38,519 nucleotides of DNA from Pelomonas sp041914785 (GCA_041914785.1 JAYSCT010000031.1:1-38519), one strand, 5' to 3'. Shown: positions 22,635 to 31,058, numbered from the stretch's first letter. Made by a program: numbers and translations. The notes: generated by a model from the letters alone, not told the origin.

Positions 22635-24031
22635 TGGACGCCAAGACCAGCCAGGGCCGGGCGCCGGGCCAAGGCCACGCAGTGGCCCCTGCCGGGTCCG
22701 GCCAAGCCGGCCCTGATCCCCTTGGGGGATCGACCGACGTACCCGTCGGGCGAGGGGCACCAGGTACGCCGATGCGGTGGATCCCGACCCTGTACTTCGT
22801 GCAGGGCATGCAGTTCTTCGTCGTCATGCTCATCGCGGGCCTGATGTTCAAGAACCTGGGTGTGGCCAATGACCAGATCGCGCGCTGGACGGCCGTGCTG
22901 GGCCTGGCCTGGGCCATCAAGCCGCTGTGGAGCCCGTTCCTGGAGCTGCTGCGCAGCAAGAAGCTCATCGTCGTCGCCGCGCAGTACGTGGGTGCCGCCG
23001 GCCTGGGGCTGATGGCGCTGGCGCTGCACCTGCCGCACTGGTTCGGCGCGGCCATCATCGTGCTGTTCCTGATCGCCTACGCGTCGGCCACGCACGACAT
23101 CGCCTGCGACGGGCTCTACATGGCGTCGCTGGACAGCAAGCGCCAGGCCAGCTACGCGGGCTGGCAGGGTGCGTTCTTCAACGGCGCGCGCTTCTTCATC
23201 ACGGGCGTGGTGCTGAAGCTGGCGGGCTACCTGGAAGGCCAGGTCGGCGCGTTCAACGCCTGGTCCAGCGTGTTCCTGATGCTGTGCGTGCTGGTGACCG
23301 TGCTGGCCACCTACAACGCCAAGTTCCTGCCGGGCACGCTGAGCACCGAGCACAGCGACCTGACGGCCGCGGGCGTCACGACGATGCTGAAGGATGTCGT
23401 CAGCGACTTCTTCAGGAAGTCCGGCATCTGGCTGGCCGTGTTGTTCATCATCCTGTTCCGCCTCGCCGAGGGCCAGGTGCAGACCATCGGCCCGCTGTTC
23501 CTGCTGGAAGCCCGGGACAAGGGCGGCCTGGGCCTGACGACGGGCCAGGTGGCCGACGTATACGGCTGGGTGGGCACGGGCGCCTTCCTCGTCGGCTCGG
23601 TGCTGGGCGGCTACCTGACCAGCGCGCTGGGCCTGAAGCGCGCGATGCCGCTGCTGCTGGTCGCGATGATGGTGCCCAACGCGACGTTCTACTACCTCGC
23701 CAGCGCGCTGCCGCAGGACATGATCCACATCGGCGCCGCCGTCGGCATCGAGATGCTGGGCTACGGCTTCGGCTTCGTCGGCATGATCCTGTACATCATG
23801 CAGGCCGTGGCCCCGGGCCGTTACCAGACGGCCCACTACGCGCTGGGCTCGGGCGTCATGCAGCTGGGCTTCATCTTTGCCAAGTTCATCAGCGGCGACA
23901 TCCAGGTCAGCGTCGGCTACGAGCACTTCTTCGCGTGGACCATCGCCTGCGGCGTGCTGCCGCTGCTGCTGCTGCTGTGGGTGCCCATGCCGCGCGGCGA
24001 CAAGGCGCAAGGCGAGGCGGTGCCGGCATGA
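22634..24031 (+). CDS. AmpG-like MFS permease, probable GlcNAc/chito-oligosaccharide importer
   Basis: A 12-helix major facilitator of the PAT/AmpG type. The conserved part begins MRWIPTLYFVQGMQFFVVML, which can start at ATG 22772 (419 residues). An earlier in-frame ATG at 22634 overlaps the nagZ stop and would add 46 residues made from a dispersed GC-rich repeat. AmpG imports GlcNAc-anhydro-muropeptides; within a chitin operon, before a hexosaminidase and kinase, chitobiose or GlcNAc is the likely cargo. Motifs such as SATHDIACDGLYMASLD and FRLAEGQVQTIGPLFLL fit the family. The stop overlaps the GH16 start by 4 bases (ATGA). Which start is used is unresolved. Confidence 0.88.
   Translation: MDAKTSQGRAPGQGHAVAPAGSGQAGPDPLGGSTDVPVGRGAPGTPMRWIPTLYFVQGMQFFVVMLIAGLMFKNLGVANDQIARWTAVLGLAWAIKPLWSPFLELLRSKKLIVVAAQYVGAAGLGLMALALHLPHWFGAAIIVLFLIAYASATHDIACDGLYMASLDSKRQASYAGWQGAFFNGARFFITGVVLKLAGYLEGQVGAFNAWSSVFLMLCVLVTVLATYNAKFLPGTLSTEHSDLTAAGVTTMLKDVVSDFFRKSGIWLAVLFIILFRLAEGQVQTIGPLFLLEARDKGGLGLTTGQVADVYGWVGTGAFLVGSVLGGYLTSALGLKRAMPLLLVAMMVPNATFYYLASALPQDMIHIGAAVGIEMLGYGFGFVGMILYIMQAVAPGRYQTAHYALGSGVMQLGFIFAKFISGDIQVSVGYEHFFAWTIACGVLPLLLLLWVPMPRGDKAQGEAVPA
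22654..22758. repeat. Dispersed GC-rich repeat, copy 3, lying inside the permease reading frame
   Basis: GGGCCGGGCGCCGGGCC at the left, ATCCCCTTGGGGGATCG in the middle, then hairpin CCGACG-TACC-CGTCGG and CGAGGGG. It differs from copy 2 on both sides of the hairpin, so pairing is kept. It has no stop in the permease frame. Confidence 0.85.
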
Positions 24032-24879
24032 AGGCGCTGCTGCTGTTGGCGCTGGCTGCCGCGCCGGCCTTCGCGACATCGACGGGCGGCGAGTTCTTCG
24101 ACGACTTCGCGCAAAAGGACCTCGATGCTCTGCGCGCCAGCGGCTGGGTGCTGCGCGACGGCACGGGCCACCCGGGCCTGCCGGGCTCGCGCTTCTCGCC
24201 GGCTCAGCTCGCGCTGGACGCCGGACTGCTCAAGCTCAGGCTGACGACCGACGGCACGCCGGCCAATACGACGCTGTCGCAGCTGTGCGCGGCGCGCAAG
24301 TTCCTGATCGGCACGACGACGGCGCGCGTGCGGCTGCGCGACACGGCCGGCTCGCGCGACCCCATCGTGCAGGCCTTCTACCTGGCCGGCCCGCTGCGCT
24401 ATGACTACGACCCCGACTTCAGCGAGGTCGACTTCGAGTACCTGCCGCACGGCGGCTGGGGCAGCCCCGACACGCGGCTGTACGGCGTCAGCTGGCAGAC
24501 CGTGCGCGTGGAGCCCTGGCAGTCGTTCAACCAGGCCTCCATCGTGCCGGGCTCGCACGATGGCTGGCAGTTGCTGACCGTGCAGGTCGAGGCCACGCGC
24601 ACGCGTCACTACGTCAACGGCCGGCTGCTGGGTGAGCACACCGGCCGCAACGTGCCGGCCAAGCCCATGGCCATCAGCTTCAACCACTGGCTGGCCGCGG
24701 GCGCCGTGGCCGGTGCGCCGCGCGACTACCAGTTCGACGTCGACTGGGTGCTGCACCAGGCCGGCAAGACCGTCGAGCCCGACGCCATGCAGGCGCGTGC
24801 CGAGCAGCTGCGCAAGCAGGGCGTGGCGCGCCAGGACACCGTGCCCGATGCGGGCCTGACGAGCGAGTGCAACCTATGA
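24028..24879 (+). CDS. Secreted GH16-like glycoside hydrolase
   Basis: 283 residues with a signal peptide (MKALLLLALAAAPAFA). The beta-jelly-roll catalytic triad motif ExDxE is seen in DFSEVDFEYLPHGGWG (Glu133, Asp135, Glu137). Flanking strands HYVNGRLLGEHTG and YQFDVDWVLHQ fit a concanavalin-type sandwich. GH16 enzymes usually act on beta-1,3/1,4-glucans, agar or xyloglucan, so its place between a GlcNAc permease and a chitinase is unusual. It may cut a chitin-associated glucan such as that of fungal walls, or a GlcNAc-containing polymer. Substrate unknown. ATGA overlaps at both ends show it belongs to the operon. Confidence 0.8.
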   Translation: MKALLLLALAAAPAFATSTGGEFFDDFAQKDLDALRASGWVLRDGTGHPGLPGSRFSPAQLALDAGLLKLRLTTDGTPANTTLSQLCAARKFLIGTTTARVRLRDTAGSRDPIVQAFYLAGPLRYDYDPDFSEVDFEYLPHGGWGSPDTRLYGVSWQTVRVEPWQSFNQASIVPGSHDGWQLLTVQVEATRTRHYVNGRLLGEHTGRNVPAKPMAISFNHWLAAGAVAGAPRDYQFDVDWVLHQAGKTVEPDAMQARAEQLRKQGVARQDTVPDAGLTSECNL

Positions 24880-26018
24880 AGAAGATCCTGATCGCCGCGC
24901 TGGCGCTGGCGGCCGCCGTCACCGCGCAGGCACAGCCCCAGCCCGTCGTCGGCACCTACATCCTGGCCGAGCGCGGCGTGGGCGTCGTCGAGCAGTTGAA
25001 GCCCGGCCGCGTCACGCACATCCTGTATGCCTTCCTGCTGATCTGCGGCGAAGGCCAGCGCAAGGAGGAGGCCGCCGCCTGCGCCGGCAAGCCCGGCTTC
25101 AGCATCGCGCCGCATACCGACCAGGACACGTTCTCCGCCGCCTTCCAGCGCCTGAAGCAACGCGACCCGGCGGTGCAGGTGCTGGCCTCGGTGGGCGGCT
25201 GGGGCGGGTCGGACCCGTTCTTCCACCTCGCCGCCACGGCGGCCGGGCGCGCGGCCTTCGTGAAGCATGCGACCGACTGGCTGCGCGCCCACCCCGGCTT
25301 CGACGGGCTGGACATCGACTGGGAGCACCCCGGCAACAACGGCGCGTCCAACGGCGTGCAACTGGGCAGCCCGGCCGACGGCGAACACTTCGTGGCGCTG
25401 CTGCAGGACCTGCGCACGGGCCTGGACGCGCTGGGCCGCGACACCGGCCGGCGCTATGCGCTGACGGTGGCCATCAACTCGTCCCGTGAGCAGCTGGCGC
25501 GCATGCCCATGGGCCGCGCGGCGGCGTCGCTGGACCTGGTCTTCATGATGACCTACGACTTCACCGGCCCGTGGACGAAGCACGCCGGCCACCACGCCGC
25601 GCTGCGCAGTGCCCGGCCCGGCAGCGACGCCAGCCTGGAGGCGCAGGTGGCCGGCCTGAAGGCCGCCGGCGTGCCCGCCGCCAAGATGGTGGCCGGCGTG
25701 GCGATGTACGGCCGCGGCTTCGATGGCGTGAAGGCCGACGGCCGCTACGACAAGCCCTGGCCCAACGCCGATGGGTCCGTCGCGTTCAAGGACATCGACG
25801 CGCTGAAGGCGCAGGGCATGAAGCCGCGGTTCGACAAGGCCACGCAGTCCTGGGCCATGGTGGGCAACGGCCGGTTCGTCGGCTACGACGACCCGCGCGC
25901 GGTGCGGGCCAAGGTTGCGTTTGCCAAGCAGGCCGGGCTGGCCGGTGTTTTCGCCTGGGAACTGAGCCAGGATGACGGCCGGCTGCTCGATGCCATGAAC
26001 ACGATGAAGACGCCGTGA
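24876..26018 (+). CDS. Secreted GH18 chitinase
   Basis: 380 residues. Signal peptide MKKILIAALALAAAVTAQAQ, then a single GH18 barrel: ASVGGWGGSDPF (strand 3), the catalytic DGLDIDWEHP (Asp143, Asp146, Asp148, Glu150 as acid) and FMMTYDFTGPW (strand 6). No chitin-binding domain is attached, so it probably works on soluble oligomers or amorphous chitin in the periplasm or outside the cell. The ATG at 24876 was chosen because the signal peptide begins there and it overlaps the GH16 stop (ATGA). Confidence 0.93.
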   Translation: MKKILIAALALAAAVTAQAQPQPVVGTYILAERGVGVVEQLKPGRVTHILYAFLLICGEGQRKEEAAACAGKPGFSIAPHTDQDTFSAAFQRLKQRDPAVQVLASVGGWGGSDPFFHLAATAAGRAAFVKHATDWLRAHPGFDGLDIDWEHPGNNGASNGVQLGSPADGEHFVALLQDLRTGLDALGRDTGRRYALTVAINSSREQLARMPMGRAAASLDLVFMMTYDFTGPWTKHAGHHAALRSARPGSDASLEAQVAGLKAAGVPAAKMVAGVAMYGRGFDGVKADGRYDKPWPNADGSVAFKDIDALKAQGMKPRFDKATQSWAMVGNGRFVGYDDPRAVRAKVAFAKQAGLAGVFAWELSQDDGRLLDAMNTMKTP

Positions 26019-27082
26019 GCGCCGGCCGTCGTATCGCCTCGGTCGACGCGCTGCGCGGCCTGGCCGTCGCGGCGATGCTGCTGGTCAACAACCCGGGCGA
26101 CTGGGGGCACGTGTACGGGCCGCTGGAGCACTCGGCCTGGCACGGCTGCACGCCCACGGACCTGATCTTCCCGTTCTTCCTGTTCATCGTCGGCGTGTCC
26201 ACCGCGCTGGCGCTGGGGCCGCGCGTGGACGCGGGGGCCGATGTGGCGCGGCTGCGGGCCGGCGTCGTGCAACGCGGGCTGCGCATCGTTGCGCTGGGCC
26301 TGGTGCTGCACCTGCTGGCCTGGTGGCTGATGCACAAGCCCGAGTTCCGCGTGCTGGGCGTGCTGCAGCGCATCGGGCTGTGCTTCATCGCCGTGGGCCT
26401 GGTGGCCATCCAGTTGCGCCTGCGCGGGCAATGGCTGTTGTTGCTGGCGCTGCTGGCCGGCTACGGCGCGCTGCTGCAGTGGGGCGGCCCGCTGGAGAAG
26501 ACGGGCAGCCTCGCGCAGCGCGTGGACACGGCCGTGCTGGGCCGCTTCGCCTACGAATGGAACCCGCAGACCGGCGTCGCGTTCGACCCCGAGGGTGTGC
26601 TGTCCACGCTGGGCGCGCTGGCGACGACGGTGTTCGGGCTGCTGTGCGGCGGGCTGTTGCGGCGCGGGGAGCCGCGCGCGCTGCTGCTGACCGGCGTGGC
26701 GGCGGCCGCGGTGGGCTGGTGGTGGTCCACCTGGCTGCCGTGGAACAAGCCGCTGTGGACGCCGTCCTTGGTGCTGTGGACCGGCGGCCTGGCCGCCATT
26801 GCGCTGGCCGCCGCGCATGGCTGGATGGACCGCCTGGGCCACCGCCCCTGGGGCCGCGCGTTCGGGCTGAACGCCATCGGCGCCTATGCCGGGGCCTGGA
26901 TGTGCACCGTGCTGCTGGCGGCTACGGGCTGGATGGAGCCGCTGTACCGCGGCGTGTTCGCGCCGGTGGGCGCACGGCTGGGGCCCGAGGCGCAGTCGCT
27001 GTCGTTCGCGCTGGCCTTCGTCGCCGTCTGGGCCGTCATCGTCTGGGTGCTGGACCGGCGCGGCTGGTACTGGAAGATCTGA
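26015..27082 (+). CDS. nagX: NagX-like membrane acyltransferase-family protein (DUF5009/HGSNAT-like)
   Basis: 355 residues with about 10 membrane helices. It starts at a GTG overlapping the chitinase stop (GTGA). The first segment, RIASVDALRGLAVAAMLLVN, with HGCTPTDLIFPFFLFIVGVS next, is the signature of the family related to heparan-alpha-glucosaminide N-acetyltransferase. nagX is found in GlcNAc operons of Shewanella, Xanthomonas and others. Its job is unproven: amino-sugar acetylation at the membrane or transport have been suggested. Last gene of the nine-gene operon. Confidence 0.9.
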   Translation: MSAGRRIASVDALRGLAVAAMLLVNNPGDWGHVYGPLEHSAWHGCTPTDLIFPFFLFIVGVSTALALGPRVDAGADVARLRAGVVQRGLRIVALGLVLHLLAWWLMHKPEFRVLGVLQRIGLCFIAVGLVAIQLRLRGQWLLLLALLAGYGALLQWGGPLEKTGSLAQRVDTAVLGRFAYEWNPQTGVAFDPEGVLSTLGALATTVFGLLCGGLLRRGEPRALLLTGVAAAAVGWWWSTWLPWNKPLWTPSLVLWTGGLAAIALAAAHGWMDRLGHRPWGRAFGLNAIGAYAGAWMCTVLLAATGWMEPLYRGVFAPVGARLGPEAQSLSFALAFVAVWAVIVWVLDRRGWYWKI

Positions 27083-27248
27083 GAGCTTGAGAGCCTTTCA
27101 CCCATGCCCGCCTTGCACGCCAAAACACCCTCGCCCGTCGTTGCAAATGCTCGCCATAGCCCGAGCTATGGCTGCGCTTTACGCCTAGTTCGAGGGCGCT
27201 TTGACGCGCCTTTCGGGCACGGCCGAAAAACTCCCAAGCTCTGAGGCC
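27083..27248. other. Intergenic repeat-like segment with a 7-bp hairpin
   Basis: It contains CCATAGC-CCGA-GCTATGG (27154-27171), a perfect 7-bp inverted repeat. The ends GAGAGCTTGAGAGC (27083) and CCAAGCTCTGAG (27234) are loosely complementary. There is no T-run after the hairpin. It resembles a dispersed intergenic element of Burkholderiales from memory. It may end the nagX transcript. No gene seen. Confidence 0.45.
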
Positions 27249-27959
27249 ATGGCGGGCGATCCCTTTGCCGTCCGCATGCCGCCGGACATCCGCTCCGTGC
27301 GGGTGGGCGAGCACCCCGTCGTCTTCATCGACGACTTCCTCGAAGACCCGCAGGCGCTCGTCGACGCTGCCTGCCAGGCCGCGTTCCAGCCCTGCCCGGG
27401 CGCCAACGAGCGCCGCGGCTATCCCGGCGTGCGCGCGCCGGCGCCGCGGGCGTACACCGAGAGCCTGACGGCGCTGATGGACCCGCTGATCCGCGTCAAC
27501 TTCGGCGTGCCCGAGGCGCTTCCGCTGAAGAAGACGCCCTGCGCGTTCTCGCTGACGACGGTGGCACCTCATGACCTGGGCCCCTTGCAGCGCGTGCCGC
27601 ATTTCGACGCCAGCACGCCGCACTACATGGCCGTGCTGCTGTACCTGTGCGACGAGAGGCACGGGGGCACGGCGTTCTACCGCCACCGCGCCAGCGGCCT
27701 GCAGCAGATCACGGCCGACAACCGCGACGCCTACGGCGAGCAGGTCTACGCCGAGGTCGACGGCCGCGCGCCGCCGCCGCGCTACTTCGGCGACTCGGAT
27801 GACCGCTTCGAGCTGCTGGGCATGCTGCCCGCGCGCTTCAACCGGCTGGCCCTCTACCGCGGCAGCCTGCTGCACTCGGCCATCGTCCACCCGGCCACCG
27901 GGCTGGCCAGCGACCCGCGGCGGGGCCGGCTGACGGTCAACACCTTCTACGACTTCTGA
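27249..27959 (+). CDS. DUF6445-type protein, 2OG-Fe(II) oxygenase-like
   Basis: 236 residues from ATG 27249; no signal peptide. The pattern of a double-stranded beta-helix Fe(II)/2-oxoglutarate oxygenase is visible: HFD (His118-x-Asp120), a distal His209 in YRGSLLHSAIV and Arg226/Arg228 in RRGRLTVNTFYDF, with GGTAFYRH between. Proteins of this kind often lie beside TonB-dependent receptors, cupin-like proteins and tryptophan halogenases in Xanthomonas/Caulobacter-type carbohydrate loci. The substrate is unknown; a protein or a sugar side chain are both possible. It is separated from nagX by 166 bases and probably has its own promoter or is read through from the operon. Confidence 0.7.
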   Translation: MAGDPFAVRMPPDIRSVRVGEHPVVFIDDFLEDPQALVDAACQAAFQPCPGANERRGYPGVRAPAPRAYTESLTALMDPLIRVNFGVPEALPLKKTPCAFSLTTVAPHDLGPLQRVPHFDASTPHYMAVLLYLCDERHGGTAFYRHRASGLQQITADNRDAYGEQVYAEVDGRAPPPRYFGDSDDRFELLGMLPARFNRLALYRGSLLHSAIVHPATGLASDPRRGRLTVNTFYDF

Positions 27960-28125
27960 GCCGTCTCGGCGCAGAGCGAGAGAAGGCTCTTGGCGCGTTG
28001 TCCGGTGATGCCTGCAGGATCAGGTTGGGCGGGAGGCTGGGCAGGCCTGCTGCTTCGCGTCCCAGCGCATCCCCAACCAGGCGGACTTCGCGACGTCGCC
28101 CTGTGGTCAGCCGCCAACCCGCAAC

Positions 28126-28152
28126 AAAAAAAGCCCGGCGGCTGCCGGGCTT
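28126..28152 (-). terminator. Intrinsic terminator of the first TonB receptor gene
   Basis: AAGCCCGGC (28131-28139) pairs perfectly with GCCGGGCTT (28144-28152) around loop GGCT. Read on the minus strand it ends in a run of seven T. It lies 22 bases after the receptor stop. Bases 27960-28125 show nothing else. Confidence 0.92.
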
Positions 28153-28174
28153 GAAGCAGACAAGCGGTCAGGGT

Positions 28175-30796
28175 TCAGAACTTGGCGGTCAGGCCCAGCT
28201 TGTAGGTCGTCTCGCCCTGGAAGGACCAGGCCGGGAAGCCGGCGCGCAGCGGCGTCTTGATGGCCGTGTTGCTGGCCGCCGCGGCGCCGTACTGCACGTC
28301 GTCGTCCTTCAGCAGGTTGACGATGTCCAGGCTCAGCCGGAGCGACTTGTTGATGTTCCAGCCGAAGGAGGCGTCGAGCGAGCCGAACGCGTCATGCATG
28401 CGGTTGCCGTACCAGAAGGCGCCTTCGCGGATCATGTACTTGGAGCGCCAGTTGTAGGCCAGGCGGGCGGTGTAGCTGGCGTCCTCGTAGTAGCCGACCA
28501 GGTTGACGTTGTGCTTGGAGGCCTGCGTGAACACGCCCAGCGCGTCCAGGTAGCTGCTGGCCGGCGCCTTGCCTTCGGTGAAGGTGTAGTTGCCGCTGAC
28601 GCCGAAGCCGTTGCTGAAGCCGTGGTTGACCTGCAGCTCGATGCCGCGGATGGTGGCGCCGCCGGCGTTCACGTAGCGCTGCACCGTCCAGTTGTCCTTC
28701 TTGGTGACCGGGTCCACCAGGCCCATCTGCTGGTCGGGCGTGATCAGCGCCGTCACGAAGTTGGAGATGTCCTTCAGGAAGTACGTCGCCGACACGAGGT
28801 TGCCCTTGCCGTAGTAGTACTCCACGCCGATGTCGGCCTGGCTGGACTTCATGGGCTTGAGGCCCACGTCGCCGAAGGTCCAGGTCTCGTTGTTGGGCCG
28901 GTCGTCGTTGAAGCCCGACAGCGTGATCGGGAACATGTTCGCGAAGTTGGGGCGCGTGATGGCCTGCGAGGCCGTGGCGCGCAGCACCAAGTCCTTGCGC
29001 AGGTCGAACGCGACGTTCAGGCTGGGCAGCACGTCGTTGTAGGTCGTGCTGACGCTGGACAGCGTCTTGGCGAAGCCGACGTTGCTGTCATAGCCGTCCT
29101 TGGGCGACGAGCCGGTCTTGTCGACCGCGTAGCCCAGGCCCTTGACCGTCGTGGAGATGTAGCGCAGGCCGAAGTTGCCGCGCAGGCCCTCGGTGTCGAA
29201 CTCGAACATGCCGTAGGCCGAGCGGTTCTTCTCGTTGAGCTCGCCGTAGCCGGAGCGGTCTTCCGTCCAGGCGGTGATGCTCTTGCGCGTGTTGTTCAGC
29301 ATCGCGCTCACGTCCGCGCGCGGGATGGACCAGCTCGCCACGTCCACCGAGCCGCTGAACAGCGAGCTGGTGGGCGCCGAGGCGATGGTGCTGGCCCAGA
29401 TGGGGCGGAAGCTGCGCTTCTCGAACGTGTGGTCGGCCAGGCGCACGCCGGCCTTGAACGCGCTGATGACGCCCCAGTCCACGTTGAAGGTCGCATCCAG
29501 CTGGCCGAACTTCTCCTTGTCCTTGTTCGGGCCGGCCGACGTGGCCCAGCTTTCCGGCGTCATGTTCGCCGGCAGCGAGCTCAGGCCCCAGGACTGGTTG
29601 GACGTCGGGTTGATGCTGATCTGGTGGCCGGTGGCGTCGATGGTGCCCTGCCAGTTCGGGCGCGTGAACGGGCCGGCGGCGCCGTCGAAGGCGGCCGTCT
29701 GGTAGTTGGTCGTCAGCGACGTGCCGCCCTTGGCCTGGGTGTTGCCCAGCACCAGGTCGAACTTGGCGTTGTCGATCTTGTAGTGCGCGTCGGCGACGAC
29801 GCTGTTGGAGTCCATGCTGGCGCCGCGGGCCCAGACCTGGAAGAACTTGTGCGGCAGCGGCTTGGCGGCCGTCGTCGTGCTGTGCAGGCACATGTCGATG
29901 CTGCTGCGCTTGTCGCAGTTCGCGTCGTGCATCAGGTAGTCGCTGGCGTTGGACGCGTCGGCGTCCAGCTTCATCTTCAGCACGTTCAGGCCCAGTTCCA
30001 GGCCGTCCACCGGGCGCGCCTGCAGCGCCACGTTGATGGCGGTGCGCTTGCGGTCCTGCACGAAGGCGGTGGGCGCCACGTCGCTGTTCCAGCGGCTGTC
30101 GGCCTCCACGCCGTTGCGGATGTAGTTGCCCTTGGAGATGCCGCCGGCGATGAGCGCGCCGAAGCGGCGGTCAGTAGTGCGCCAGCTGTAGAGGCCGGAG
30201 ACTTCCTTCTCCGGGTCGCTGATCGTGCTGCGGCTGTAGCGCGTGCTCAGGAACACCGTGTTCGGGTCCAGGTCCAGCGGCTTGCGGGTCTTGACGATGA
30301 CCGTGCCGCCGATGCCGCCTTCGGTCAGGTTGGCCTGCGAGGACTTGTAGACCTCCATGCCGCCGATCAGCTCGGCCGGCAGCAGCGAGTAGTTGAACGA
30401 GCGGTCGATGTCCATCTGGTCGTACCAGCCGGTGGACGCGACGGTCTGGCCGTTCAGCGTGGTGTAGGTCATCTGCGGGTCGGAGCCGCGGATGGACACC
30501 GAGGCGCCCTGGCCGAACGCGCGGCCCACGGACACGCCGGGGATGCGGCCCAGCGCCTGGCCCACGTCGGAGTCGGGCAGCTTGCCCACGTCCTCGGCCG
30601 ACACGGCGTCGACGACGGCGGAGGCGTTCTTCTTGATCGTGGCGGCGCTCTGCAGCGAGGCGCGGATGCCGGTGACGACGACTTGTTCGAGTTGCGTGGA
30701 TGCCGCCGGTGCGGCCTCCTGCGCCTGCACGGCGAGCGCGCTGCTCAGCAGCGTCAGCGACACGGCGGTCGCGATGGGGGTCAGCTTGACCTTCAT
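28175..30796 (-). CDS. TonB-dependent receptor (TIGR01782-like), probable chitin-oligomer importer 1
   Basis: 873 residues. Signal peptide MKVKLTPIATAVSLTLLSSA...VQA, then the TonB-box-like segment LEQVVVTGIRASLQSA and the plug domain (about 50-170: VVDAVSAEDVGKLPDSDVGQ, IPGVSVGRAFG, SIRGSDPQMTYTTLNGQ). A long beta-barrel follows, ending in LTAKF with the C-terminal Phe expected of outer-membrane proteins. This subfamily imports plant- or chitin-derived sugars in Xanthomonas and Caulobacter. The start at 30796 is supported by AAGGAACC and by the identical MKVK start of the second receptor. Operator-like sites J and D lie upstream. A chito-oligosaccharide substrate is inferred from the locus. 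Confidence 0.92.
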   Translation of the reverse strand: MKVKLTPIATAVSLTLLSSALAVQAQEAAPAASTQLEQVVVTGIRASLQSAATIKKNASAVVDAVSAEDVGKLPDSDVGQALGRIPGVSVGRAFGQGASVSIRGSDPQMTYTTLNGQTVASTGWYDQMDIDRSFNYSLLPAELIGGMEVYKSSQANLTEGGIGGTVIVKTRKPLDLDPNTVFLSTRYSRSTISDPEKEVSGLYSWRTTDRRFGALIAGGISKGNYIRNGVEADSRWNSDVAPTAFVQDRKRTAINVALQARPVDGLELGLNVLKMKLDADASNASDYLMHDANCDKRSSIDMCLHSTTTAAKPLPHKFFQVWARGASMDSNSVVADAHYKIDNAKFDLVLGNTQAKGGTSLTTNYQTAAFDGAAGPFTRPNWQGTIDATGHQISINPTSNQSWGLSSLPANMTPESWATSAGPNKDKEKFGQLDATFNVDWGVISAFKAGVRLADHTFEKRSFRPIWASTIASAPTSSLFSGSVDVASWSIPRADVSAMLNNTRKSITAWTEDRSGYGELNEKNRSAYGMFEFDTEGLRGNFGLRYISTTVKGLGYAVDKTGSSPKDGYDSNVGFAKTLSSVSTTYNDVLPSLNVAFDLRKDLVLRATASQAITRPNFANMFPITLSGFNDDRPNNETWTFGDVGLKPMKSSQADIGVEYYYGKGNLVSATYFLKDISNFVTALITPDQQMGLVDPVTKKDNWTVQRYVNAGGATIRGIELQVNHGFSNGFGVSGNYTFTEGKAPASSYLDALGVFTQASKHNVNLVGYYEDASYTARLAYNWRSKYMIREGAFWYGNRMHDAFGSLDASFGWNINKSLRLSLDIVNLLKDDDVQYGAAAASNTAIKTPLRAGFPAWSFQGETTYKLGLTAKF

Positions 30797-30856
30797 GAAC
30801 TGGTTCCTTGTTGTGGTCAGAGGGCGGGTGGCGGCGGCGCCGACCGCTGGGTCGAG

Positions 30857-30876
30857 TACCACCATGAGTCCGGTTG
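30857..30876 (-). promoter_or_regulatory. 20-nt leader element shared by both TonB receptor mRNAs, copy 1
   Basis: Minus strand CAACCGGACTCATGGTGGTA. It is identical to the copy at 37833 except for one base. It lies 60 bases before the start codon and 28 bases from operator site D, the same spacing as in the other receptor. It would be within the 5' untranslated mRNA if transcription starts near 30913. Confidence 0.6.
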
Positions 30877-30905
30877 CAGCGGGGCTCTCGTCTGAGCGAG
30901 ATGCG

Positions 30906-30920
30906 ACCAGTGCGAGACCA
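30906..30920 (-). promoter_or_regulatory. TGGT direct repeat, site D (receptor 1)
   Basis: Minus strand AGTGGTCTCGCACTGGTC, half-sites 11 bp apart. It overlaps the -10 candidate TATAGT (30925-30920 on the minus strand). No good -35 is visible at normal spacing. The related second receptor has TAAAGT at the same place. Confidence 0.65.
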
Positions 30921-30937
30921 CTATAGGGAGTGACAAA

Positions 30938-30952
30938 TCCACTTTGCTACCA
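30938..30952 (-). promoter_or_regulatory. TGGT direct repeat, site J (receptor 1)
   Basis: Minus strand ATTGGTAGCAAAGTGGA: TGGT and TGGA 11 bp apart. A 16-base stretch (CCACTTTGCTACCAAT on the plus strand) is identical to site I of receptor 2. It lies 21 bp from site D, also as in receptor 2. An extra inverted repeat CTACCA-N9-TGGTAG runs from 30947 to 30967. Confidence 0.65.
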
Positions 30953-31043
30953 ATTAAGACATGGTAGTTACCCGGGTGGCTCATGGGAGGGGGATGTCAA
31001 AAGTTCGGTCTTCTCCCGAAGGTCCAGCCGCTTGGCGCCGAAC

Positions 31044-31058
31044 TGGTATCAAAGTGGT
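31044..31058 (+). promoter_or_regulatory. TGGT direct repeat, site B (upstream of cupin pair)
   Basis: ACTGGTATCAAAGTGGTTG: half-sites at 31044 and 31055. It is very like site A of the kinase promoter. It points toward the cupin genes that start at 31292. Confidence 0.6.

Noticed and set aside
27998..30895. 965-codon plus-strand open frame opposite TonB receptor 1
   Set aside because: Composition is that of an antisense frame in GC-rich DNA; the receptor on the other strand has all expected domains.
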